From assembly GCF_000025265.1 (NCBI RefSeq), contig NC_013739.1:1240001-1304000 (forward strand): a DNA stretch of 64,000 bases. Reading direction: 5' to 3'. Shown here in pieces: positions 16,559 to 25,124 of this stretch (the stretch's first letter is position 1; each line of letters starts with the position of its first letter). A model generated the notes under the pieces. It made no database searches, was not told the origin of the DNA, and saw nothing but the letters and a program-made list of their open reading frames with translations. The position numbers and the translations under genes are program-made. The stretch comes from Conexibacter woesei DSM 14684. Lineage in GTDB: Bacteria > Actinomycetota > Thermoleophilia > Solirubrobacterales > Solirubrobacteraceae.

Positions 16559-16588
16559 TTGACAAAGTGTTCCGAACACCGGGACACT
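16559..16588 (+). promoter_or_regulatory. promoter with GTGTTCCGAACAC operator
   Basis: A consensus TTGACA (16559-16564) is followed after 18 bp by GACACT (16583-16588), 6 nt before the ATG. The spacer holds the perfect 13-bp palindrome GTGTTCCGAACAC (16567-16579). A repressor bound there would block the promoter; the encoded FadR-like protein is the natural candidate. Confidence 0.75.
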
Positions 16589-16594
16589 GGAACG

Positions 16595-17281
16595 ATGGCG
16601 ATCTCGCGCACGTCCGTTCCCGACCAGGTCTTCGCGCAGCTGCGGGAGGCGATCCTCTCCGGCTCCTACGCCCCCGGCGAGCGGATACCGACGCAGCGGG
16701 CGCTCGCGGCCGACCTCGGCGTGAACATGGCGACCGTGCGCGAGGCGCTCGGCCGGCTGGAGCAACTGCGGCTGGTCGAGACGCGGCACGGCAGCGGCAC
16801 CCACGTGCGCGACTGGCGCCGCTCCGGCGGGCTCGACGCGCTCACGCTGCTCGGCGCCGGCACGGCCGGCGCGGAGATCGGCGCGTCGCTGTTCGAGGCG
16901 CGCCGGCTGCTGCTCGCGGAGGCCGCCCGCCTCGCGGCTCAGCGGCGCGACGAGGCGCACGCCGCCGCGCTCGGCGAGCTGGCGGCGGCGGTCGCCGCGG
17001 CGCCCGACGACGCGACCGCGCTGCTCGCCGACTGGGCGTTCATGGAGGCGCTCGTGGAGGCCGCGGGCAACGTCGTCTTCCAGCTGATCATGAACTCCGT
17101 GCGCGAGCTGTACCTGCCGCACGCCGATGCGTTCGCCGCGCTCGTCTCCGCACGTGACGAGCTGCTGCCGCACTACGACGCGGTCGCGGCGGCCGTGCGC
17201 GAGGGCGACGGCGAGCGCGCGGCCACGGCGGTCGCCGAGCTGGCCCACGCGCAGGAGGAGCGGATGGTGGGGAGCGCGTGA
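16595..17281 (+). CDS. GntR/FadR-family transcriptional regulator
   Basis: A 228-residue regulator. The N-terminal winged helix reads VFAQLREAILSGSYAPGERI then LAADLGVNMATVREALGRLEQLRLVETRHGSGTHV, the GntR signature. The C-terminal ~140 residues are an all-helical FadR-type (FCD) domain; its metal-binding His pattern is partly present (LPHADAF, LLPHYDAV, ELAHAQEE). The start was chosen because promoter -10 and ATG are 6 nt apart, implying a leaderless mRNA. The next gene overlaps its stop by 4 nt (GTGA), so it is the first gene of the GMC oxidoreductase operon and probably its repressor. Confidence 0.88.
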   Translation: MAISRTSVPDQVFAQLREAILSGSYAPGERIPTQRALAADLGVNMATVREALGRLEQLRLVETRHGSGTHVRDWRRSGGLDALTLLGAGTAGAEIGASLFEARRLLLAEAARLAAQRRDEAHAAALGELAAAVAAAPDDATALLADWAFMEALVEAAGNVVFQLIMNSVRELYLPHADAFAALVSARDELLPHYDAVAAAVREGDGERAATAVAELAHAQEERMVGSA

Positions 17282-17631
17282 GCGCGCCCGGGGCGCAGCC
17301 GGCGCGGGCCGGCGGCGGGCCGGCGGCGCAGCCGCTCGCCGAGTTCCTCGCCGCCGCGCCGCGGCTGCAGCGGACGGCGCTGCGGGCGCTGCTCGCGCTC
17401 GCGCGGCGGCCGCGCGGCGCGCGCCTGATCGCCCGTCTGCCCGCCGCCGAGCAGCTGGCGCAGGCGACGCTCGCGCTGATCCGTTACGACGAGCCGTCCG
17501 CGGCGCGCGCGCTCGGCTGGGATGCGGACGCGGTGGTCGCGCGGGGACGCGCGATGCGGGCGGGGAGCGGAGGCCCGGCGTCAGCCGCTCGGCGGAGCGC
17601 CTGCGGAGCGGCGAGCGGAGACGCGACGTGA
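17278..17631 (+). CDS. small protein of unknown function in the GMC operon
   Basis: A 117-residue Ala/Arg-rich protein. The helical core LAEFLAAAPRLQRTALRALLALARRPRGARLIARLP then AEQLAQATLALIRYDEPSAARALGWD looks like a small soluble helical domain. The last ~25 residues are low-complexity and come from GCGGAGCG-type short repeats. The GTG start overlaps the regulator stop (GTGA), so translation is coupled. It may be an accessory or delivery factor for the oxidoreductase that follows 37 bp downstream; no family is recognised. Confidence 0.6.
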   Translation: MSAPGAQPARAGGGPAAQPLAEFLAAAPRLQRTALRALLALARRPRGARLIARLPAAEQLAQATLALIRYDEPSAARALGWDADAVVARGRAMRAGSGGPASAARRSACGAASGDAT

Positions 17632-17668
17632 GCCGCGTCGCTGAGCGCCTGCGCGCGGAGCGGGGCGC

Positions 17669-19189
17669 ATGAAGGCGCTGCGCCTCACGGCGGACGTCTG
17701 CGTGATCGGAGCAGGCGCGGGCGGTGCGGTCGTCGCGGCGGAGCTGGCGGAGGGCGGGGCGGACGTCGTCGTGCTCGAACAGGGGCCGCGGCACGACGAG
17801 GCCGCGTTCACCGCGCACCCGCCGCAGATGCTCGCGCGGCTCTACCGCGACGGCGGTCAGACCGTCACGCTCGGGACGCCGCCGATCCTGCTGCCGCTCG
17901 GCCGCGGCCTCGGCGGCACGACGCTCGTCAACTCCGGCACATGCTTCCGCACGCCGCCGCACGTGCTCGCCCGCTGGGAGCGCGAGTTCGGACTCGACGG
18001 CCTCGGCGAGCAGGCGCTCGCGCCGGCCTTCGCGCGCGTCGAGCAGGCGCTGTCGGTCGCCGAGGTGACGCCCGAGCTGGCCGGTCGCAACGCTGCCGTC
18101 GCGCGGCGCGGCGCAGAGGCGCTCGGCTGGTCGCACGGCTATCTGCACCGCAACGCGCGCGGCTGCTCCGGCTCCGGCGTCTGCGCCTTCGGCTGCCCGA
18201 CCGGCGCCAAGCAGCACACCGGCATCACGTACGTCCCGCGCGCGCAGGCCGCCGGCGCGCGGATCGTGACCGGCGCCGACGTGCGGCGGATCGTCGTCGC
18301 GGGGCGGCGCGCATGTGGGGTAGAGGCGCGCGTGAGCGGCGCTGCGGCGGGGGCGAGCGGGCCGCGGGTCGGGGCGGAGGCGGCCGGCGGAGCGAGCCGC
18401 CGCCTGCTCGTCGACGCGCCGCACGTCGTCGTCGCGACCGGCACGATCCACACGCCGCTGCTGCTCGGCCGCAGCGACCTCGGCGCCGGCTCGGGCCAGC
18501 TCGGCCGCAACCTCTCGCTGCACCCGGCGACGGCAGCCTTCGCGCTGATGGACGAGGTCGTCGACATGGCGCGCGGCGTGCCGCAGAGCTTCTTCGTCGA
18601 CGAGTTCGCCGCCGAGGGGATCCTCTTCGAGGGCGTCGCCGGGCCGCCGTCGTACGCCGCCGCCTCGCTGCCGCTGTCCGGCGCGCGCCATGCGGAGGCG
18701 ATGGCGCGCTACCGCAACCTCGCGCAGTTCGGCCTGATGGTCAGCGACAGCTCGCGCGGCCGCGTGCGCTCGATCGGCGGCCGGCCGCTGATCCGCTACG
18801 ACCTCTGCGACGCGGACGTCGCGAAGGTCCGCAGCGGCCTGGAGCGGATGCGGCAGCTGTTCGAGGCCGCCGGTGCGCGCGAGGTCTACCTGCCGCTGCC
18901 GCCCGATGTCGAGCCGCACGCGGCGCGCCCACGCGACCTCAAGCTGATGGCGTTCCATCCGCTCGGGACCGCCCGCGCGCACGCCGACGCACGCCACGGC
19001 GTCGTCGACGGCGATCTCGCGCTGCACGGCGTCGAGGGCGTCCACGTCGCGGACGGCTCGGTCGTCCCGAGCGCGCTCGGCGTCAATCCCCAGCTCACGA
19101 TCATGGCGCTCGCGACGCGGCTCGCGTTCGGGCTGCTCGACCGCGCGGTGCCGACCACCGCCGAGGAGGAGGCCGCATGTCGTTCCTGA
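17669..19189 (+). CDS. GMC-family FAD-dependent oxidoreductase
   Basis: A 506-residue flavoenzyme. The N-terminal FAD-binding motif is VCVIGAGAGGAVVAAELAEGG. The GMC signature region is LGRGLGGTTLVNSGTCFR, and the C-terminal part reads HPLGTARAHADARHG, then VHVADGSVVPSALGVNPQLTIMALA. A Cys-rich stretch CSGSGVCAFGCPTGAKQ resembles long-chain alcohol or sterol oxidase/dehydrogenase relatives. It probably oxidises an alcohol or sterol, with an unknown electron acceptor. It is co-transcribed with the FadR-like regulator, which suggests induction by a fatty-acid- or acid-like effector. It overlaps the following small gene by 13 nt. Confidence 0.88.
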   Translation: MKALRLTADVCVIGAGAGGAVVAAELAEGGADVVVLEQGPRHDEAAFTAHPPQMLARLYRDGGQTVTLGTPPILLPLGRGLGGTTLVNSGTCFRTPPHVLARWEREFGLDGLGEQALAPAFARVEQALSVAEVTPELAGRNAAVARRGAEALGWSHGYLHRNARGCSGSGVCAFGCPTGAKQHTGITYVPRAQAAGARIVTGADVRRIVVAGRRACGVEARVSGAAAGASGPRVGAEAAGGASRRLLVDAPHVVVATGTIHTPLLLGRSDLGAGSGQLGRNLSLHPATAAFALMDEVVDMARGVPQSFFVDEFAAEGILFEGVAGPPSYAAASLPLSGARHAEAMARYRNLAQFGLMVSDSSRGRVRSIGGRPLIRYDLCDADVAKVRSGLERMRQLFEAAGAREVYLPLPPDVEPHAARPRDLKLMAFHPLGTARAHADARHGVVDGDLALHGVEGVHVADGSVVPSALGVNPQLTIMALATRLAFGLLDRAVPTTAEEEAACRS

Positions 19190-19530
19190 TCGATCCCGCG
19201 CTGCTGTACGCGGGCGGGAGAACCTACCGGCGGCTCGCGGCGGACGCCGACGCCGCCGCACCGGACCCGGCGCGCGACGCCGCCGTCGCGGTCGCGTTCA
19301 TGACCGTCTTCTGGGGCGTCTCGGTCGGGCTCTACCTCAACCACGGCTGGACGAAGCCGATCTGGTGGATATGCCGCGCGCGCTCCGGCCGCGACTGGAT
19401 GCTCAACTCCGGCGTGCTGCGCATCGACGACGCGCGCGCCGGCCGACGCACGCACCTCGTCTCCGCGCTGATCTTCGCGACCTACCCGCTGTGGCTGTGG
19501 CTCGGGATGCGTCAGCGCCGCGGCCAGTAG
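19177..19530 (+). CDS. small protein with C-terminal membrane helix, GMC operon
   Basis: A 117-residue protein whose ATG lies inside the last codons of the GMC gene behind GAGGAGGCCGC. It has two hydrophobic stretches, AAVAVAFMTVFWGVSVGLYL and VSALIFATYPLWLWLGM, with a Trp-rich linker (HGWTKPIWWICRARSG). It may anchor the oxidoreductase to the membrane; that is inferred from the overlap alone. Its 3' end overlaps the convergent lipoprotein gene by 19 bp. I do not recognise the family. Confidence 0.7.
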   Translation: MSFLIDPALLYAGGRTYRRLAADADAAAPDPARDAAVAVAFMTVFWGVSVGLYLNHGWTKPIWWICRARSGRDWMLNSGVLRIDDARAGRRTHLVSALIFATYPLWLWLGMRQRRGQ

Positions 19531-19961
19531 ACGACCCGCTCGACCTGGATCTGGCTCTGGCCGTAGCTGCCCTGGTACACCGGGCCGGCGCCTGCGGCCC
19601 AGTCGCCGATCTTCGGATCGCGCTTCGGGCGCAGGCGCGGATTGACGTCGAGCACCGAGATCCCCGGCAGCGTGATCGAGCCGCCCGCGAGGATCAGGTG
19701 GAGGTCGCCGTCGCCGTCGGGGTCGACCGACTCCAGCCCGATCACGCGGCCGCTCGCGGTCTTGCAGTTGGCCGTGCCCTCCGGACAGGTCGGTGCCGGC
19801 GGGCGGCGGGCCTCCGCACGCTTGTCGGCCCGCTCGCGCGGCGTCAGCGGCGCGTCGGCGGGATGGGGCGCCGGCTCGCTGGAGCCGCCGCCGCAGCCGG
19901 CCAGGGCGACGAGGGCGAACAGGGCGAGCAGGGGAAGGAGCGGGAGCGCAACGCGTCGCAT
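19512..19961 (-). CDS. predicted lipoprotein
   Basis: A 149-residue protein with the signal peptide RRVALPLLPLLALFALVALAGC; the lipobox LAGC gives lipidation at Cys23, after which GGGSSEP forms a flexible linker. The mature domain (VIGLESVDPDGDGDLHLILAGGSITLPGISVLDV) contains a DPDGDGD acidic turn that could bind calcium. One Cys pair (TCPEGTANC) is present. It is monocistronic and convergent with the GMC operon. I know no function for this family. Confidence 0.75.
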   Translation of the reverse strand: MRRVALPLLPLLALFALVALAGCGGGSSEPAPHPADAPLTPRERADKRAEARRPPAPTCPEGTANCKTASGRVIGLESVDPDGDGDLHLILAGGSITLPGISVLDVNPRLRPKRDPKIGDWAAGAGPVYQGSYGQSQIQVERVVYWPRR

Positions 19962-20000
19962 CGTCCGCGGACGGTAGCGCGCGCTCGGTAGGCTCGGCCG

Positions 20001-20468
20001 ATGGCCGGCCGTGAGACACCCGCGACCCGCGCCGCCAGAAAGGCCGGCGTCGACTTCAGACTGCACGAGTACACGCACGACCCCGGTGCGGACTCCTACG
20101 CGCTGGAGGCGGCCGAGGTGCTCGGGCTCGATCCGCAGCGGGTCTTCAAGACGCTCGTCGTCGACCGCGACGGGATGCTCGCCGTCTGCATCGTGCCCGC
20201 CGCCGACACGCTCGACCTGCGCTCGCTCGGCAAGCGCGCCGCGATGGCGCCGATGGACCGCGCCGAGAGAGTGACCGGCTACGTCGCGGGCGGGATCAGC
20301 CCGCTTGGCCAGCGGCGCGCGCTGCCGACGCTCGTCGACGACAGCGCGATCGAGCAGCCGACGGTCTTCGTCAGCGCCGGCCGGCGCGGGCTGGAGATCG
20401 AGCTGGCGCCGGCCGACCTCGTCGCGCTGACGCGTGCCGAGGTGCGGACGCTGCGCCGGATCGCCTGA
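20001..20468 (+). CDS. ybaK: YbaK/EbsC-type aminoacyl-tRNA deacylase
   Basis: A 155-residue protein of the YbaK/ProX fold: ATRAARKAGVDFRLHEYTHDP, then LGLDPQRVFKTLVVD with the conserved Lys, then YVAGGISPLGQRRALPTLVDDSA, the glycine-rich GGISPxG loop of YbaK. E. coli YbaK hydrolyses Cys-tRNA(Pro), a proofreading activity in trans. Length and motifs are complete. A TAGGCT hexamer (19989-19994) sits 6 nt before the ATG, so the mRNA is probably leaderless. Confidence 0.9.
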   Translation: MAGRETPATRAARKAGVDFRLHEYTHDPGADSYALEAAEVLGLDPQRVFKTLVVDRDGMLAVCIVPAADTLDLRSLGKRAAMAPMDRAERVTGYVAGGISPLGQRRALPTLVDDSAIEQPTVFVSAGRRGLEIELAPADLVALTRAEVRTLRRIA

Positions 20469-20505
20469 GCCCGCGCACGAGCGTCCGCGTGCCACCCCGG
20501 GCGCA

Positions 20506-20523
20506 ATGGCGTCCTCACGCCAT
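20506..20523 (+). terminator. short hairpin between ybaK and the Mrp operon
   Basis: ATGGCGT (20506-20512) pairs with ACGCCAT (20517-20523) around a CCTC loop, 37 nt after the ybaK stop. It could end the ybaK message or be an operator in front of the antiporter operon, whose TAGGTT -10-like hexamer lies at 20546-20551. Confidence 0.4.
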
Positions 20524-20561
20524 GCACCATCGCCGCCCGACGGGGTAGGTTCTCCAGGGCT

Positions 20562-22862
20562 TTGCCGTCATCTCCCAGCCCATCCGCCCGTGTCGCCGCA
20601 CGCGACCCGCTCGCCTGGGCTGTCACCCTGCTCGCGCTCGCGGCGTTCGTCGCCTGCGTCGTCGGCTGGCGCACCGGCGGCGGCACGATCGACGTCCCCT
20701 GGGCCCCGACGCTCGACCTGCGGCTGACGTTCTCCTTCGACGGCCTCGGCGCGCTCTACGGGCTGCTCGCGACAGGGATCGGCGCCGCCGTCTTCGCGTA
20801 CGCGACGCGCTACATGCCGCTCCACCTCGCCCACCAGGCGCGGCCGGCGAGCGAGCGCTGGCGCTTCTGGCCGTGGATGGGCCTGTTCATGGCCTCGATG
20901 GTCGGCCTCGCGACGGCGCAGGACCTGATCGCCCTGTTCGTGCTGTTCGACGTCACCGCCGTCTGCTCGTACTTCCTGATCGGCTTCGACCGGGAGGAGC
21001 GCTCGACCCGTCTCGCCGCGCTGATGGCGCTGCTGGTGACCGGGGTCGGCGCCGTCGCGATGCTCGTCGGCGCGGTGATCCTCTACGCCGACCACGGCAC
21101 CTTCTCGATCCCGGAGCTGTCGCGCGCGCTGCAGAACGGCGGCGCGCCGTCGACCCTCACGACCGTCGCCGTCGCGCTGATCGCGGTCGCCGCGCTGGCG
21201 AAGAGCGCGCAGGTCCCGCTGCACTTCTGGCTGCCGCGCGCGATGGCGGCGCCGACGCCGGTCTCCGCCTACCTGCACTCGGCCGCGATGGTCGCCGCCG
21301 GCGTGCTCGTGCTCGGCCGCACCTACCAGCTGATGGAGGTCAGCCAGGTCGTGCTCGACGGGCTGCTCGTCGTCGGCCTCGCGTCGATCGCGATCGGCGG
21401 CGCGATCAGCCTCACGCGCGACGGCTTCAAGCAGGTGCTGGCGTACTCGACGATCTCGCAGTACGGCTACGTCGTCGCGCTCTACGGCATCGGCGGCGCG
21501 AAGGGCGCCGGCGCCGCCGCGTTCTACGTCGTCGCGCACGCGCTCGCGAAGTCGGCGCTGTTCCTGACGGCCGGCGCGGTGACGATGGCGACCGGCCAGA
21601 GACGTCTCTCGCAGGTCGGCGGGCTGGCGCGCGAGCTGCCGCTGCTGGCGGCGGTGAGCGCCGTGGCCGCCGCGACGCTGAGCGCGCTGCCGCTGACGGT
21701 CGGCTTCTTCAAGGACGAGCTGTTCTTCAGAGCGGCGGCCGATCGCTCGACCGCGATGGGCGTGCTCGCGGTGATCGCCGCCGGCCTCACGTTCGCGTAC
21801 ACGTGGCGCTTCTGGTCGGGGATCTTCCTCGGGCCGTGGCGCACGGAGGCGAGACCGCTGCCGGCGCTGCTCGTCGCGCCGGTCGCCGTGCTGGCGCTGC
21901 TCGCAATGGTCGGCGGGATCGTCGTCGCGCCGTTCAACGAGCTGGCCGGCGACGCCGCGACCGCGACGCTCGGCAGAACCACCGACGTCCACGCCGCCTA
22001 CCGCCTCGGCGGCAGCACGGAGAACCTGATGGCGCTCGCCGCGTGGGCGCTCGGCGGGCTGCTGCTGGCGACGCCGCGTGTGTGGAGACCGGCCGCGCTC
22101 GCGCTCTCGCGCGCCGGCGAGCGGTTCGGTCCCAGCCGTGTCTACGAGGTCTCGCTGCAACAGCTCAACCGCGTCTCCGACGTGCTCCACGACGTCGAGG
22201 TGAGAGACCTCCGCAGCCGCGTCGCGGCGGTGCTGCTGCCGGCCGGGGTGCTGGTCGCGCTCGGCTTCGTCGCGACGCCGACCGCGGGCGCCTTCGAGGT
22301 CGGCGCGATCCGCGGCACCGACCTGCTCGTCGTCGCGCTGCTGGCGCTCGTCGCGATCGCCGCGATCGTCGTCACGACCGCGCACGCGCACGTCGCGATC
22401 GTGCTCGCGCTGTCGGTCGTCGGGCTCGGGCTCGCGACCGTCTACGCGCTGATCGGCGCGCCCGACGTCGCGCTCGTCGCGGTCCTCGTCGAGACGATCG
22501 TGATGCTCGTCTTCCTCGCGATCGTCGCGTACGCGCCGCACGGCGAGCGGCCGTCGAAGCGCGAGCGCGAGGGCGCGGCGTCGGACCCGAGACACCGCAG
22601 CCGCCGCTGGCGCGATCCGGTCATCGGCGGGATCGCGGGAGCCGCCGCGTTCCTCGTCGTGTGGGCGTCGCTGTCGCGCCCGGCCGCGACCGAGCGCGTC
22701 GTCGCCGAGCAGGTCCGGCTGACGCCGGAGGCCCACGGCAGAGACGTCGTGACGGTGATCCTCGCCGACTTCCGCGGGCTCGACACGATGGTCGAGATCA
22801 CCGTCATCGTCGTCGCCGTCTTCGGCGTGATCGCGCTGCTGCGGCGGGGGAGGACCTGGTGA
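20562..22862 (+). CDS. mrpA: Mrp-type Na+/H+ antiporter subunit A
   Basis: A 766-residue polytopic membrane protein, homologous to NuoL. Conserved stretches are DLIALFVLFDVTAVCSYFLIG, KSAQVPLHFWLPRAMAAPTPVSAYLHSAAMV and LAYSTISQYGYVVALYGIGG, the proton-channel segment of the family. The C-terminal third (VALLALVAIAAIVVTTAHAHVAIVLALSVVGLGLATVY...) is the DUF4040 and MrpB-like part found at the end of MrpA, so the subunit is complete although on the short side. It begins with TTG. The stop overlaps the next start (GTGA), opening a seven-gene operon in the canonical order. Confidence 0.93.
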   Translation: MPSSPSPSARVAARDPLAWAVTLLALAAFVACVVGWRTGGGTIDVPWAPTLDLRLTFSFDGLGALYGLLATGIGAAVFAYATRYMPLHLAHQARPASERWRFWPWMGLFMASMVGLATAQDLIALFVLFDVTAVCSYFLIGFDREERSTRLAALMALLVTGVGAVAMLVGAVILYADHGTFSIPELSRALQNGGAPSTLTTVAVALIAVAALAKSAQVPLHFWLPRAMAAPTPVSAYLHSAAMVAAGVLVLGRTYQLMEVSQVVLDGLLVVGLASIAIGGAISLTRDGFKQVLAYSTISQYGYVVALYGIGGAKGAGAAAFYVVAHALAKSALFLTAGAVTMATGQRRLSQVGGLARELPLLAAVSAVAAATLSALPLTVGFFKDELFFRAAADRSTAMGVLAVIAAGLTFAYTWRFWSGIFLGPWRTEARPLPALLVAPVAVLALLAMVGGIVVAPFNELAGDAATATLGRTTDVHAAYRLGGSTENLMALAAWALGGLLLATPRVWRPAALALSRAGERFGPSRVYEVSLQQLNRVSDVLHDVEVRDLRSRVAAVLLPAGVLVALGFVATPTAGAFEVGAIRGTDLLVVALLALVAIAAIVVTTAHAHVAIVLALSVVGLGLATVYALIGAPDVALVAVLVETIVMLVFLAIVAYAPHGERPSKREREGAASDPRHRSRRWRDPVIGGIAGAAAFLVVWASLSRPAATERVVAEQVRLTPEAHGRDVVTVILADFRGLDTMVEITVIVVAVFGVIALLRRGRTW

Positions 22863-23305
22863 CGATCCTGACCGAGTCGGTCGCGCGGCTGCTGCTGGCG
22901 CCGAGCCTGATGGTCGCCGCGGCGATCCTCGTGAAGGGCTACGCCGACGTCGGCGACGGCTTCAGCGCCGCCGTGATCGTCTCGCTCGCGGTCGCGCTGC
23001 AGTACCTCGCGCTCGGTTCCGCGCGTGCGGAGGAGGAGCTGCCGCTGCTGCGGCACGCCCCGCGCGTCGCGATCGCGGGGATCCTGATCGCGCTCGCGTC
23101 CGGCTTCTTCCCGCTGCTGTTCGGCAGAGCGATCTTCAGCCACGAGCCGGGCCCCGGCGAGAGCGTGGTCCACATCGGCAGACTCGAGCTGATCACGCCG
23201 GTCGCCTTCGACGTCGGCGTCTTCCTGCTGGTTGCGGGTGCGTTGATCTCGCTGATCCACCACCTCGCGCAGCCGCCCGAGGAGACCGAGGAGGAGGACG
23301 GATGA
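22859..23305 (+). CDS. mrpB: Mrp-type Na+/H+ antiporter subunit B
   Basis: A 148-residue membrane protein with four helices. LLLAPSLMVAAAILVKGYADVGDGFSAAVIV is the MnhB/MrpB hallmark (the family has a conserved G-P-G-G/GDGF-type loop after helix 1). ITPVAFDVGVFLLVAGALISLIHHL matches the end of the family. GTG start overlapping mrpA by 4 nt; its stop overlaps mrpC. Confidence 0.92.
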   Translation: MTILTESVARLLLAPSLMVAAAILVKGYADVGDGFSAAVIVSLAVALQYLALGSARAEEELPLLRHAPRVAIAGILIALASGFFPLLFGRAIFSHEPGPGESVVHIGRLELITPVAFDVGVFLLVAGALISLIHHLAQPPEETEEEDG

Positions 23306-23712
23306 CGCTCGTCTTCTCGATCGCGGCGGCCGTCGTCTTCGGCGCGGGCGCGTACCTGGTGCTGACGAACGACCTCGTCCGCGTCGTCGCGGGGATGGTG
23401 CTGATCTCGCAGTCGGCGGTGCTGGTCGTGATCGCCTCCGGCCTGACGCGCGGCGACGCGCCGATCCTGCCGACCGGCGACAAGGAGCCGAGCGACCCGC
23501 TCGTGCAGGCGATGGCCCTGACCGCGATCGTGATCGGCCTCGCGGTCACTGCGCTGCTGCTGGCGATCGTCGCGCGCGTACGCGCGCGGCTCTCGTCGCT
23601 CGAGGTCAGAGAGCTGGCGCGCGACGAGGCCGAGCACACGGCCGAGCGCGAGCGCGCACTCGACCCGGTGCACGAGCAGCTCGACGTCGAAGAGGCGGAG
23701 GACGAGCAGTGA
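23302..23712 (+). CDS. mrpC: Mrp-type Na+/H+ antiporter subunit C
   Basis: A 136-residue NuoK-like subunit with three helices: FSIAAAVVFGAGAYLVLTNDLVRVVAGMVLISQSAVLVVIASGL, then DPLVQAMALTAIVIGLAVTALLLAIV, the conserved MrpC motif. It has an Arg/Glu-rich cytoplasmic tail of ~35 residues longer than the core. ATGA overlaps at both ends. Confidence 0.92.
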   Translation: MTLVFSIAAAVVFGAGAYLVLTNDLVRVVAGMVLISQSAVLVVIASGLTRGDAPILPTGDKEPSDPLVQAMALTAIVIGLAVTALLLAIVARVRARLSSLEVRELARDEAEHTAERERALDPVHEQLDVEEAEDEQ

Positions 23713-25124
23713 CGATCGCGATCGCGCTGCTGATCCCGTGGGTCGCCGGCGTCCTGCTGCTGCTCGCCGACGGCAGACGCAGAAGCTGGGGTTGGTTCGC
23801 CGTCGCGGCGATGGCCGGCAACCTCGCGGCGCTCGTCGTGCTCGCGGTCAAGGTGCTGCCGGACGGCTCCGAGCGGGTCGTGACGGGCGGCTGGGAGGGC
23901 GGCGTCGGGATCGTGCTGGAGGCCGACCCGCTCGGCGTCGCGTTCGCGCTCGTCTCGTCGCTGGTCGTGCTCGCCGCGCTCGTCCACGAGGTGCTCGACG
24001 GCGTCCGCTCGCGCACCTTCCCCGCGCTCGTCGTGCTGTTGGCGACCGGCCTCACGGGGCTGTTCCTGACCGGCGACGTCTTCAACTTCTACGTCTTCTT
24101 CGAGCTGGCGATGATCGCCGCGTACGTGCTGACCGCCTACGGCGACGATCGCCACCAGCTCGGCGCCGCGCTGATCTTCGCGGTCGTCAACCTCGTCGGC
24201 TCGTTCCTCTTCCTGATCGCCGTCGCGGCGACCTATCACGTGACCGGCACGCTGGAGATGGCCGGGATCGCGACGCGGATGAGCGACGTCGAGCCGAACG
24301 CCGCGATCCTGATCGCGGTCACGTTCTTCGTCGCGTTCGGGACCAAGCTCGGCCTCTTCCCGTTCCACTTCTGGCTGCCGGCGGTGTACGCCGGCACGCG
24401 GCCGGCGGTCGCCGCGATCCTCTCGGGCGCGCTCGCCAACATCGGCGCGTACGGCCTGCTGCGCTTCGGCGCCGGGCTGCTGCCGGAGGAGCTGGAGCTG
24501 GGCTCGACGGTGCTGATCGTGATCGGCAGCGCGTCGGTGATCTACGGTGCGCTGCTCGCGGTCTCGCGCCGCGACCCGGCCGAGATGCTCGCCTACTCGG
24601 CGATCGGCCAGGCCGGCTACGTGCTCGTCGCGCTCGGCGTCGGCGGCCCGGTCGGGCTCGCGGCGGCCGTCCTCTACGCGATCCTCAACGCGCTGAGCAA
24701 GGCGCTGCTGTTCCTGTCGGCGGGGCTGCGCGGCGCGCTCGTCGCCGGCGCCTTCGCGGTCGGCGCGCTGTCGCTCGCGGGGATGCCGCCGGCGGCCGGC
24801 TTCGTCGGCAAGCTCGCGCTCTTCCGCACCGGCGTCGACGCGGGCAGCGTCGCGCTCGTGGTGCTGCTGTTCGTCGGCGGCGCGCTGTCGTTCGTCTACG
24901 CGTTCCAGCTCTACCAGCACGAGTTCTGGCGCGGCTCGCGGGTGCGGCCCGGCGGGGCGGACGCGGAGGCGACCGGCGCGCCGGTCCCCGCCTCGAACCC
25001 TGTCGGCGTCCGCCTCGTCAGCGTCGCGCTCGCGCTGCTGGTGCTCGCGCTCGGCCTGTGGCCGGAGCCGCTGCTGTCGCTCAGCTCCGACGCGGCGGCC
25101 GTGCTGCACGGAGGTGCGCCGTGA
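23709..25124 (+). CDS. mrpD: Mrp-type Na+/H+ antiporter subunit D
   Basis: A 471-residue NuoN/NuoM-like proton-channel subunit with about 13 helices. FNFYVFFELAMIAAYVLTAYG carries the channel Glu of helix 5, GTKLGLFPFHFWLPAVYAGTRPAVAAILSGALANIG the central Lys and the discontinuous helix, and AYSAIGQAGYVLVALG and LSLAGMPPAAGFVGK follow as in the family. Together with MrpA it should carry the proton path. GTG start; both ends overlap neighbours by 4 nt. Confidence 0.93.
   Translation: MTIAIALLIPWVAGVLLLLADGRRRSWGWFAVAAMAGNLAALVVLAVKVLPDGSERVVTGGWEGGVGIVLEADPLGVAFALVSSLVVLAALVHEVLDGVRSRTFPALVVLLATGLTGLFLTGDVFNFYVFFELAMIAAYVLTAYGDDRHQLGAALIFAVVNLVGSFLFLIAVAATYHVTGTLEMAGIATRMSDVEPNAAILIAVTFFVAFGTKLGLFPFHFWLPAVYAGTRPAVAAILSGALANIGAYGLLRFGAGLLPEELELGSTVLIVIGSASVIYGALLAVSRRDPAEMLAYSAIGQAGYVLVALGVGGPVGLAAAVLYAILNALSKALLFLSAGLRGALVAGAFAVGALSLAGMPPAAGFVGKLALFRTGVDAGSVALVVLLFVGGALSFVYAFQLYQHEFWRGSRVRPGGADAEATGAPVPASNPVGVRLVSVALALLVLALGLWPEPLLSLSSDAAAVLHGGAP

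Noticed and set aside
16109-19261. A 1050-codon minus-strand open frame
   Set aside because: It runs antisense to the MMPL, GntR and GMC genes and encodes Arg/Ala-rich sequence with no motif; the plus-strand genes have clear domains.
20568-22736. A 722-codon minus-strand open frame
   Set aside because: It is the antisense shadow of mrpA, whose transmembrane motifs are unmistakable. The antisense product is rich in Arg, Asp and His without a pattern.
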